This document shows positions 40,101 through 52,592 of a DNA stretch of 64,000 nt, one piece after another (the first letter of the stretch is position 1; every line of letters starts with the position of its first letter). The notes below the pieces were generated by a model. It worked only from the letters and a program-made list of their open reading frames with translations, did no database searches and had not been told where the DNA came from. A program made the position numbers and the translations under genes. This DNA comes from Puffinus mauretanicus (lineage: Eukaryota > Chordata > Aves > Procellariiformes > Procellariidae), in assembly GCA_023333565.1 (NCBI GenBank), contig JAJKFH010000102.1:1054001-1118000 (forward strand), written 5' to 3'.

Positions 40101-40205
40101 AAAAAAAAAAAAAAAAAAAACAACCCAAAAAACCCCCCAAAAACCCCCCAACCCCCCCCCCCAAAAAACCACCACCAAAAAAACCCAAAACAAAACCCCA
40201 AAACA
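40101..40205. repeat. A/C-only low-complexity tract
   Basis: Twenty A's followed by about 85 bases composed solely of A and C (runs of up to ten or more C). This is a 105-base purine/amino-biased tract with no G or T on the + strand; it is prone to slippage and to assembly error. It could have grown from a retroposon poly-A tail, but no body is recognised. Confidence 0.92.
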
Positions 40206-43200
40206 TAGGTTGAGTTGCTTTGTCTGCATAGATCTCACTTTTGCTCCCAGGTATGTTGTGTTTCAGAAACAGTTTTCTTCTGGCTTGTAGAATTCACTAA
40301 TGCAGTGCTTGTGCAATAGAAGCCCTTGCAGCCATCTTGAAGGAGGTGATTTGCAGCTCTAGAGGTTTGAGAAGTCTAGTGGGAGTTAGGGAGACTGAAG
40401 CTGTTCTGGAGTCCTTTAATGAGGATTTTGTGGCCTTTGAATTGCACGTGTCCTTCAGTGAAAACTTCTGTTGTGTTTGAATCCATGCAGTTAGTCTAGA
40501 TGACGGGAACCGAGAGCATACTTTTCATTAATGTATTGACGGTGTTTATGGATGTATGTTTTAAAAAGTCTGCAACTTCCTTCCTTCAGAATCATGATGG
40601 GCTTACAGTTCTCCCTGTTCTTTGACTTTCTATAAAATAAGTTGTCTGGGATAGGTCATATTCTGATAAATGTTCGTGTTTTTTCAGCCGTATATTGACG
40701 TGTGATCTCTTGCTTTGGTGTCAAAGCACTAGGAAGTCTTTCATCTGGAACCTCATCTGAATGGCCATTTTCTAGTTTAGTGTCAGGTTTACAGTTTGAG
40801 GGTCTGGGAGTCATCAGTGTGTGCTCTTGGAAATAGCAAGTATAGCTATAGCCTAGCTGTCTTTTGTGGATTTTGAACAGTCTGTTAGACATGGTAGGAT
40901 AACAAAATATCTTGAGCCTTGAATGATGACTGCTGTCAAGCAGAGATCAAGGGTTGTGGCGCTATGCACTTTATCGCATCCTGTGACACATTCATCAAAG
41001 ATAAGAAGGGTCGACTGTCTTATTGGGGAAACCGAGCTGAATTAATTTGCCTTTTTATCAGTTTAGTTTCACTTTTTTGTAAGCATCTGTGGCTATTGTG
41101 TTGTTTGGTTTTTAGTTCTTCCTGGATGGTGGAAGCGTAGAGGCTATTCCTATCTAGCCATATGCCCAGGTTACCCCAGAGTATCTACAGGACTATGGCT
41201 GGTGATGATATAACTTGGAGAATCCAAATAATAGCACTTTTTTTTAATTGAAATACGTGCCATGATTTTTGTTTTCTTCAGTGTTCCTACATGATTCCTG
41301 CTGTAGTGTTTATGGGGAAAAAAGTTTGATTGGATGAGGAGTTACAGTTTCATCTGTCTTGTATCTTGGCTTCTAATTCAATGTCTGGCTAGCAGTAATG
41401 ATATTGTATAAGCTAACTATAGGGACCCAACTGGTTATTCCATGACAAGTATGCCACTTTCCCTGAAAGAAGTGGTGCAGAGGAAGCTTAAGGACAGAAG
41501 GCTTACTGGTAGACTTGAGTGGCACTGCAGCTGCTTTCCACAGTTGTTACTGATGTGGGGCAATGTTAGGTTTTTGTGCCCTATAGGTTGTGGATATCAA
41601 GTGTGGTTTCTTTTGATCCTGAGGGTCAGGAGATGATGTGTATTGTCTAGTCTCCTATCTTGCTGTTTCCTCTTATCTTTTCCTAAGAAGTGAACTTACC
41701 CCACTGGATTACTTGCAGATCTAATTTGGATATTGCAGCTGTGGAGCTTTGGATAGAAAACACTTTCTGGAGTAACTAAACAGTAGCTCAAAGGACTGAG
41801 CTTCATGTGTTATGTTTGGAGTGTTGTGCTTTAGAAAACACAACCTGTAGAGCATTAATAGTTTTCTGATTTTATTCAGAAAAGGATCTGCAAATGGAGC
41901 AATAGTTGCTGTTAGCTCTTTTCAGTAACACTATGCTAAAAGCAGTAGAGGAGTATACTCTTGTGCTGAATAACTAAAAATCCAAGCATTATAGTAGCAG
42001 TGAAATGAAGTTGCAGAAGAGGTCGTTTTGGGGAGTTCTTTGGGTGGAGTGACATGAAGAGACATGTTGCTTACTTTGGAGCCCCTCTGGGCACTGCTGG
42101 CAAAAATCCTACCACAACAATTTAGTATTTGAATGTTCAGTGCAAGACTTGGTGACAATACCTGAAATGATGGTTAAAATTATTATTAAGCTGTATATAA
42201 CTGAATTTCTTTGCATTACGACCCATTAGTTGTCATAATGTGCAAGTTGATACCTATTTTGCTTCTTCTGAAAGTATGAAAATTCGCATATTTGTCTTTC
42301 ATGTTCATGATGGGCTGGATTCCTTCGGTAGAACTGCTGACCTTAATCTAAGGGAAAACATGCATCTCTTTCCAGATAAGCTCTATCCTCATCAGTCACT
42401 GGAAATATTCTTGAAATAAATCTTTTCTGATGCATGAGACCTTCTGGTTTTAACCTGGTTTTAATCTGGTGAAATGAAAAGAGTCTGTGTCTGAGAGCCC
42501 AGAACTGAGCAATCAGTTGTATATATTGTTGTAATACTCGGAGTTAGTGCAGTGCGGGTGATGCATGTGCTTAACATGAATGTCAATCAGGTGTTTTTTC
42601 CTCTTGAATACAGTTCACTCATCCAGTGTTAGGAGGCTGCTTACTGAATTCAGTTACTGCACTTTTTGGACTGCACAGTCGATCAAGCAGATTGAGAGGT
42701 CAGCTCTGTAGCATAAGTATGTAATTTTCGTGGAGTTTGGATCTGTAATGGTCTCTAATTTTGCAAGCTGTCTTGGAAGAAATGTGTTGGTAATGCTCTT
42801 TATTTACATGATGGTCATCTACTTTAAATTCTTTACCAGGACACATCGGAATAATACATGAGGTAGCACCACTTAAGTTTAATTCCTGTCATAAGATGCT
42901 GCTTTCAGTTGCCTGACTGGTGTGTACCTTTTAACCACCTGCGCTGCAAGTTTTCAAGGCAAGTGTCTGTCTTGAGCTTAATTGTTTAAGAAGCTTCAGC
43001 CAAGATGGTACAGATGCTTCAGAGAAAAGCGCTTGCTTTGTTGCATCCATTGGCGCCTTAAGCTTTTGAACTTCAGAGTTGTGAAGCGGGGACCTAAAAG
43101 CAGCATTGAGACAGGTGGGTTGTCTTTATGCTGAGGAAGTATTTCCAAGTAAATAGTTTTGAGATAATAAAGCTTTAGAATAAGTGGTATTTTCTAGATT

Positions 43201-44986
43201 AGACTTACTTGTAAAGCATGTCTTTTTTAAACTCTAATGACTTAATCCATGTTCCAGCCTGCCAGTAGTCCGTGTTAGCATCCATGTGATGCCATATGAA
43301 GCAGTTTGTTCAACTTACAATGCGTGTTTACTTTATGTTTTACAAATGATAATTACTTTTTGTACAGCATGTTCAAGTCAAACCCTCAGGATGGGAAATG
43401 CAAGACAGAAAGCTGTACAATATAATTCAGTTCCCTCGTTTGTGTTGCAACTATTTAAGCTAGTAAAGTTTAACATCCTCAGAAATGGCTTGCTTCATCA
43501 GGACGTAAGTTTCTCTGGAGGAATAGGAATTGAACTTTTCAAGTAGAAAATCTGTTGTGGAACAGCAGCCTCTTTTTGTAGAAGCAGCAGACTTGGTAGC
43601 TATTAACCTCAGTGTTCAGATGATGGGGAACTAGCTTTGGTACTGGTATGTTGTAGTTAATCTGATGCAAACATCTATGGAAATGCACTGCTCAAATGGC
43701 TTCAGTTATAGTAAATTTGGATCTTGCAAAGTGAATTTTTTTTATTATTTTAAAAGCAAATGCCCATGTCAAAATCTGTCTGCTTTCCCACAAGCCTTGA
43801 GGGAAAAATGATATGGATAGAATGGAATATGTATATGTATTTTTTTTACTAGATTTGGCAATTATCTTTATCTTTTTCTGTCTAATGTATTTTAAAATAC
43901 AGGAGTTTGTATGTTTACAGTTTGGCCTTCTAAATACCTTTTGGATTTTTCACATCAAACTGGACTCTTGATGTTCAGGGTTTCAGTGAAGTAGGGCCAC
44001 GAGCAAACACTGTTCCTATACAGACTGCAGAGTTAGAGAAATGTTTGTGGGGTTTTTTTTAATGATAGTAGTCATAATTGTGCAGAGAGAGGGGGAAAAA
44101 TAAAAATCCAAAGAAATGTATGTAAATGAAACAAGTGCAAAAAATCTAAACAGTCTAACTTAGCTGTAATCAGAGTAGTACTTGACTGCTTTTAGGTTTG
44201 TTCTAGTGTTTAGTGTCCAGCATGTTGTATGGGAATTCCTTTTTAATTAGCTCAGAGCCAGGTCTGTGCTATCTTCTAATGTTGTTTGCCCCTCCTGGGA
44301 AGTGGAAACTTGAAAGTGCTTTGGAGGGAAGGGTTGGCAGGAACTTAAAATAGGAAAAGGCAGTTATCCCTCAGATTACCTGGAAATGGTTCCCTCAATT
44401 TTTTTAAAAATGAAATTCTGGGTATGTGGCCATAGTCTCTTCTATGGTCTTAAGATTTCACCATGTTCTTACGATACCATCCCATTCCACTGTCTGTCTT
44501 TGGAAGGAACATGAATTTTGGAAAAAAGGGTCCTATTTCTACAAAGCTGATCACTGCCAATAGATCTCTTGTGAAGTCCTTATTTAGATGCAAGCATACT
44601 TAAGTCAGTTGAGATAAGAAGAATTCATAGTGGCATAAATTTCAGTTTCCACCTTAGAGCCTTATATGTGTGACTAATTCTGAAACAGAGTCGTTTGGAC
44701 TAAGTCAGCAATTTAGTATGTTGAAAGTGGTCAGGCTATCTCGGTTTGGTTTGTATTGAGCACTAATTTGCTCTGCAGATGTAGAGCCAAACTGATTGGT
44801 TATGTGAACCTTCAGCAGAAGGTGACTAAGAATGGACCAGGTCTATCTGAGAAAGCATACTTTGAAATAGCAAATTACAGGAAAGTTTCTTGATATTCAA
44901 CATGTGTTGGAAGCATAGGAGAGATTAAAATAGCATCAAAAAACTAGCAGTCTCTGTAGCCGAAGTGCTCAAGGCAAGAGCAAGTT

Positions 44987-45002
44987 GGGGGGAGGGGGGG
45001 GG
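44987..45002 (+). repeat. G-rich tract
   Basis: GGGGGGAGGGGGGGGG, runs of six and nine G on the intron's sense strand. Could form a G-quadruplex in DNA or pre-mRNA. A similar G-rich run (GGGGGTGGGGGGG followed by GGTTTTGGG) lies at 55593-55620. Confidence 0.8.
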
Positions 45003-48000
45003 AACTGCAGTTCTTTGTTTGCAATGCAGTCTGGATTTTATTACTTGCGAAGTGAAATCAGAAGGGGGAATGTCTGTTTCTGATGGACAGATATGTTGCA
45101 ACTCATTCTGAAGAAGCCTGTTCATAAATTTTTCAGCCTGCTAACAGCTTTGAAGATAGAACTGTAACTCTGAGACTGATTCATCTGTCCAGCTCCTGCT
45201 TACTGGACAGCCTGTTGGTCTTGTCTCTTTCACAATTGCAGGCTGTTAAGTATTGATGCTGGTGCAGTTAATCATAAATTTTGAGTTTTAAAACTTGCTA
45301 CTCTGTAATATTGTTGGTGGCTACTGAAGCCTATTTCCAGTATTTCTGAGGTGCTGCAGCACTCGTTTTTGGTAAACAATTAGAAAACGAGGAGTTGATA
45401 AAGTACTTATCTTCCCTCTCTGCATCTTCTGTCATAATTCAATTTTGTGGCCCAAACTAAGAAACTTGAAGTTCTAAGCACAAAACCCTGTGGTGGTAAC
45501 AAGAAAACTGTCTTAAGAATTTTTTGAGGGTTTAAAACTATCTAATGACACTTCCACCTTTTGATCTCCTAGCAAAAGAGGTCTTAGAATTGAACTCCCA
45601 AGAGACTATATCACACAGCTGTCCAATGAAAGTACTGAGGTCTCTATTTGGATTATAGCTATTCTGTGGGAAAATTATTTTATATTGTAGTGGTAGGGTC
45701 TTTAGGAAAAAAAATTACAAAGCTACCTGAAACTTCAGAAGGAATTGGTGAGATTCTCATCAATATCTCTAGATACTAAGCATTCAAACATTAGAATTTT
45801 GATTGGAAAGTTTATCTTGGCACTTGGATTGTTTCTGAGTTAATTGAAGGAAATGTGGGAGTGGCAACAGAGGATGGGCAAAGGAACTGGTTCTCAGGTG
45901 CTTCCAGACTGCTGCTTATATGGACTTCATCCTGCTTCTACTCACATCCTGTTGCCTAGTGGTTGGACAGAAGGCTCTTATTCTGAAAATGAATATGGCT
46001 GCTCTATTAGAGATCTGTCCAGAGTTCTGAGTCCTGTCTCTGCCTGTGAAAAAGGGGTCTTGTGTAGCCTCAGTTGTTTCGAGGGTGGGAAAAGATAATT
46101 CTTGACTGAACTTTCTAGCAAGAGTAAGCCTGTGTACTTACTGAAGTAGTAACTAGTGGATTTGAGACTAAAAACAGGTCTGACTGTCTGTTGTTTTTAT
46201 GATACTGTCTTTAGCTTAATTAAAATTGTTTTACTGGGATGTTGTTTGGGGTTGTGTGGTATGTCGAGGAATTTAATTTAAACAGAAATACAAAAAGTCT
46301 CAAATCTACTTACCTACTCCTATCCCCCAGAAATGTAGTTATTGTCACTGAAGCAAGGGATGCAGTATCAGAATACTTGTGCAGCTTTTCTGACAAACCA
46401 CTTTTATTTGAATTCCAGCTTCTGTGGCTTCTTGTGTATGCAGACTTGCTGAACACATAAGAGTGTGTTTCAGATGGAGCCATGGTGCTAAAAATGTTTT
46501 CAGATAACTTTTTGGATAAGGAAACTTTTTCAATGTTAAACATGATTAATAATTAATAATCTTGGTATATAATGCATAGAACATCAGATATTTCACTGTA
46601 TGGAAAGAGGATTTGAATCTTTTTCTGTTTGGATGATGCTCTTCAGTTCACAACTAAAATTAATTTTGAACTGCAGGTAGAATTCTTCAGTGTGACAAAG
46701 TAGGAGGTAAATTGAAAACAAGGAAGCCTGTTCACAGGTTGTGATGACCTGTTTAAGGTAGGCCCTTTGGACCGTGACATTCTCAGGCATTATAGTTTGT
46801 CTTCAAAAAATTCCTTCAGTGTTCCTATTCAAACAATTGAAAGAAAGTGGCACCAGACCAAGGACAGACAGTGAGTAAAGCACAATGTAATGAGAAACAG
46901 ACTTTTTGGATAAGCTGTAACAGTTTGAATAGCTGATTCACAGATAGGTTGTGGTGAGTATCTGAGGTTGTCTAGGTCATGGTTGGTCGTCTGGCAGTGC
47001 AGGATATTCCCAGTAGTAGTCTTCAGAAAAAAACCTTAGTTTAATGCAGAATAGCCTTGCCAATGGCAGTACTGCCTTATGTAGTCCCCAGATTCCAAGA
47101 AAAAAAATCCTGAATATTCATCTTAAACTTCCTCTAGCACTTTTCCTTAGGAGTTTCCTTTGAATCATCTTGGAGATTACTCTGTTGATAATCCTTCATC
47201 TCAGCTGTCTTACATTAAATTTTAGCTGTCAAAGCCTTTTCTTGCAGGTCAATCCAACCCCAAAGGGTTTCTTTTTTTCCCCAGCTTCTATAGAGATAGT
47301 CCTTTTATGTTCAAGGTGTGCATATTGTTATCTTGATTTACCGTACAGCAAAACACTCACTGTTTTTATGTATTGTATCCTGTGTTGCTTTAGATAATAG
47401 GAGCTGACCAGTCCCTCCATCTGCATTTCAATTACACTGTTTTCTCTAATATTTTAACTCATTCTAAAATTATTCAGGGTTGAACTGTAAAGCCAATTAT
47501 GCTTCTGGATGCAGAGTATGCTTCATCATGCCAGTATTCTTAATTGTTCATCCTACCACTTGCCTACTGTTAAATATTTGAGTGTTTTTTTTCTCCTGAC
47601 TCAACTATGCTCAATTTCCTTGCTCTGTGAAAGATAATGTGCATATTTTAAAATTTACATATTAGTGGTACATTTGATACTGTCTGAAATATTTCTGACT
47701 TTGAGTAGCTTTTTAGATCTACAACTTGTATGCTGTTTGCCAAGGAAGATGTACGCAGTGCATTGTAAATGTCTCTAATGTGTATGGTATCATTGTGAAA
47801 GTCTACAATAAACATGCAAGTGATGCAAGAACTGATTTCATAAGTCAACCTGTCAGGTAAGCATGGAAACATTACTGCTTCCCTTTATGAGAAGCCTGAG
47901 ATGAAGATGGGTATTCTGGTAGATCACAGGAAAACTGCATCATTGATGGATTGAGGCTTAAAAAAATAAAAAAGTGCTCCTCCAGTGTGTTTTAGGACTT

Positions 48001-51000
48001 TTAAGTTTGTGAAATGCTAGTACTAATACTGGTATTTATGCAAGGTATTCCTTGAGTATACCTCATCTAGATGCAAATTTTGGTCACCCCATAAAACTCA
48101 CTGTTTCTGGAACTCTTTAGTCTTTCCCTACATGAGATCCCTTTTTGATTTCGTCTATCTTGCAAGAACATGCAGAACACCTAGCAATTTTTTGAGGGGT
48201 TTATGATGAATCCCTGAAGGATCACTGAATGAGAGATCTATCTCTGAAGGAGAGACGTCTGGCACGGAGTTCTCTAGTGATTATTGTAAGGATTTTCTGT
48301 TGGCTGCTGGTACTTGGCCTATAGTTCGTATGTCATCCTGTCATAACTGATAGTAATCCACAATTTTGTAAGTTAAATGAAGTACTTTTTTGGATGTGTT
48401 TGTGAAAAAAGAAGCAAAGCTGGGGAGAGTAACTCCTGTAGTGTAATCAGGCTGCATATGCAACGTATGAACTGATGTTGTATGTAAACTTGAAGCTAGC
48501 GTGTACTGTAGGCTGATGTGAGTTCATTTTACAACTGGAGGAGCATGGGGGGCAGCCTTACAGGGAGTGCTGCTTAAATACTTGCATAGACAATTTAAGT
48601 TTATTGCCTCTAGGCTTTATGCTGGGATTTTTGCAAGGGAACTAGTCAGAGGCACAGGAACATTACTAGTTTCTGTGTACCTCCTACTTTGATCATTATT
48701 AGTAAATCTTTGGAGTCGTCTTGACACTTCTGCATGGTTTCCAACCAGCATATTGATGTAACTTTTCAGCATACTGAAAAGTAGATATAGCTAACTCCTT
48801 CCCTTCGCCAACAGCTTTGTGAAGTATATAGGATGAAGAATTGTAGTGTGGTTTTGATTCTCTAAATTGATTTGCCTTTATCAAATCAGTCTAATGTTCT
48901 AGACATGTACCTACTCATAAAAGGACTCTTCTGGTGATACAGAAATATGTGAAATAAAGAGCTACGGTTGCTCTTTTGATGCAGTGCGTGAATAAATCTG
49001 TAAGGTAACCAGAACGGATCGTGGAGGAGGTTTTTTTCCTGCAGTATTGTCACTCCCTGAATTGAGAATTGGATTTTCATAGTAAAATTGAACTGAGATG
49101 ATTGGATGTCCCTTCCCTCTCACTGACAAAGCAATCAATTCAGTGCAAAATGAGAATTGACGTGAGCTTCAAAACTTTTAATGAGGCATCTGAGCCAAGT
49201 GACAAGATAGTCCAGCTGGTTAATAGCTCATCAAGAATTCAGTTCAGCTAACACTTCAATTCTGTAATAAGCTATATGTAATAAACATAAGCCTTATTGT
49301 GAACTGGTATCAGATAGCAAACTTATCCATTTATCTTCCATGGATCAAATAGCAATTGTAAAGTGAAAATAAATAGATGAGCTGTCTGTTCTAATACTGA
49401 TTATTTTTGTATAGGCCAGCATTTTGATTACTGTCCCTTATGTTCAGCCTCCCAGGATGAATAAATTGAATAAAACTTTTAGCTGTCTTTTTTTCCAGAC
49501 TTCTGCGTAAGGAAACACAAATGCTGCCTATACAGCAACCTAGAATAGAAATGACTGAAGCCTAAACAGTTGCTTGCCATTCTTAGACCAGATTCCTGAG
49601 GACCTGGGAGATTCCAGAGGAGGTCATGTCTAAGCTATAGGTTTCATATCTACTGTTTAAAATTTTTCTCTTACTGGTTGTGTGGAGAGCAAAGGAAAAT
49701 ATATAATTGATTTGATAAAGTATCAGTATACTTCTTAATTTAGTCTGAAGCTGCTATATAGTTTTCATGGCTGTATTCTGAAGAGTACAAGTTTCACAAA
49801 GAAAATTGTGGGATTAGGCAATGGACTGATTAGTCTTAGTCATTGTTTTCTGCGGAAGTGGAATTTGGTTCAGTTCTTTAGTTTGGCCTACTTGCTTTGC
49901 CTATGAATGTTTGTGCTGATGTGAGAGAGTGGGGAGAGGAGTAGTATAGACTTGTACTAATATGTATATTCACAGGCAACACAGCTCTGGAAAACAAGCC
50001 TGTAATCCAATAGAATCTCACATATGGTACAATTTTGCTGATGTTTGATTTTCCTGGGAAAAGCGAGGTGCTTTACTGCCAGGCACGTCATATTCATGCT
50101 TCTCAAAATTTAAGTGGAAACCTAAAAATCTACACTGGCTGAATTCTTTGGAAGCCTGTCAGCCAGACAGCCTATTCTAACCTTTTTGGAGTTGTACGGG
50201 TTCTCTTCTCTGTCATTATCTTTTCAAGAGGGACTTGAGGTATAGCTGGCTGCCCCAGTCTCTAAGCAGCATGCTTGCATGTGTCTGTCTCTGGTGCGTG
50301 CTGGGCATGAGCCTTCTATCTAGTATTGCACATGGTACTGAAGTGCACTAGTGTAGCAGTGTAGTCATCTCTGGCATTGCTGAAAATAAAAATTCCCACA
50401 GTGCTACTGTAACAAAATATAAACTTTGTTATTTGGAGTCGTACGTTAAGATTTCTTGTGACCTTACATAAAGAGGAAACGTTCTGATCTACTGTTGTCC
50501 TGCAGAGAAACAGAAGTGTTTTTCTGCTGCTGTGTTCATGATGCACGTTGTGTTTGCATGCTCCTTACGCTTCTGATCCCACTTCTGCCATTTGTTCAAT
50601 GGGAGGAAGTGAGGCAGAATGGCTTCGTATCTCACCAAGTTAGTGAGCTCGTCACTGATGCAGTGTTCCTAACTTCCTTTTTTTTAAAGCATCTTTGGTT
50701 TTGTGTGTTCTAGTTACTCCTTACTGCCTGCTTCTTGTACAGCAATAACAGTATTAGCAGTAGACTTGTTCTGAATGTTCTTGTGAATTAGAAGGATTTA
50801 GCCAACTTTCTTTTTTCTAGCTGAAGACCTGGAAGGACTGTGTAATTGTGACTAGTTACAGGTCAATTGTGTTTAATGATGCTAGAACTTGGTGCAAGCA
50901 AGCACAAACTTCGGTTCTAATGTCTTTTCCGTTATCAGGAGACTCTCACTGAGGATGTCTCTTCATAGGTTAAGTCTATGACATTGCTGCCACCAGGTGT

Positions 51001-52089
51001 TTTAGATGCTGCTACTACTACTGCTGGCACAGGTGCTACTGCATATGTAAAAGTGGGAAGCAACCACATAAGAGGAATATAATTATTGGTGGTGTTCTCC
51101 CCCCTTCCCCTGTGGTGATGAATCATAGCTTCATCAAAACTGACAAACAATCGCAGGATAAAATGGGGAGTGGTGCTAGTATCTTTCAGTCACATACATA
51201 GGCTTTAGTTGCAGACTCCCCCCTCAATGTTAAGACAAAGTTGTATTTCTTATTTTCTGAAGCTTATGCAAGTATCGATACTTTTGGGATATGCATAATT
51301 GACTTCTGCAGACTAAATCCTGACTGTGAAAGCTTCTCTCTGTTCCCCTTCTGTCTGATCACTGAGTTTCATTTCCCTCCTCTTCTTCCTCCCACCATCA
51401 GTTTACCCAAGTATCATCTCTGTCAAGATATGTGTAACTTGTTTCTTTAATTCTAACCTTCAGGCAGCAGCAATAAACTTGCATACATTTGCTGTATCAC
51501 TTACTTGTATCAATAGTAAGAGAAAGGACAAGAAGCAATTTTATTTTTTGGTGTGTTTTTAAACAAACTAACTGCATCTTCTAATGAATTTTGTGCTGTG
51601 CTACTATTGTTGTGCGTTGAAATGCAGGAAATGGAAATACAGAAGATAATGTACAAGTAGATGCTTTTCGCCAGGAAACTGTACAACTAATGTGAATAAT
51701 CCCTCAACCTTTCACTTAAGTTGACTACTTGTGTACTTTCCTGAAATTTAAAGCATTTTGAATACCTTGTGTAAGAGGAAGCCTACAAAAAATATTTACT
51801 CTTAATCGGGAACTTTAAAAGGTACAATAGATAACTGTTTTAAGCCTATTCTTTTCCATTGTGTTAGATATGTACATTATACTCTAGTGTTATCTTTCTC
51901 AAGGTTATTTGCATACTCCATGAGGACTGTTTGTAGCTTATATAAAATTGATTCTTCTTGTGGAGACTTGCCAAGCAGCAATGTAAAATTGTTTTTTCAG
52001 TAAGTTTTAACCTGGCATTGTGTTTCATTCCACTGTCCATCCTCAGGAACTTTATCTTCCATCTTCAAACTAAGATGAGGAGAAAGGGG

Positions 52090-52592
52090 ACTGAAAAGTT
52101 TTGGGCCCCTCACTACAAGAAAGACATTGAGGTGCTGGAGCATGTCCAAAGAAGAGCAACGAAGCTGGTGAAGGGTCTAGAGCAGAAGTTTTATGAGGAG
52201 CAGCTGAGGGAACTGGGACTGTTTAGCCTGGAGAAAAGGAGGCTCAGGGCAGACCTTATCACTCTCCACAACTACCTGAAAGGAGGTTGTAGCAAGGTGG
52301 GTGTCAGTCTCTTCTCCCAAGTAAGAAGCGACAGACAAGAGGAAATGGCCTCAAGTTGCACCAGGGGAGTTTAGATTAGATATTAGGAAAAATTTCGTCA
52401 CTGAAAGGGTTGTCATGCATTGGAACAGGCTGCCCAGGGAAGTGGTTGAGTCACCATTCTTGGAGGTATTTAAAAGACATGTAGATGTGGTGCTTAGGGA
52501 CATGGTTTAGTGGTGGACTTGGCAGTGTTAGGTTTATGGTTGGACTTGATGATCTTAGAGGTCTTTTCCAACCTAAATGATTCTATGATTCT
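52090..52592 (+). mobile_element. CR1 LINE fragment, 3' end with remnant of the reverse-transcriptase ORF
   Basis: A 5'-truncated, + strand CR1 non-LTR retrotransposon. The left part still translates to the end of CR1 ORF2 (for example [20 protein letters not shown] and [20 protein letters not shown]). After about 52,330 the frame breaks: compared with the usual CR1 text one base appears missing around GACAGACAAG and another at GGGGAGTTTAG. Noncoding homology continues (CATTGGAACAGGCTGCCCAGG) to the family tail GGTTGGACTTGATGATCTTAGAGG and ATGATTCTATGATTCT. It is a dead copy in the same orientation as WNK1. Confidence 0.95.
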
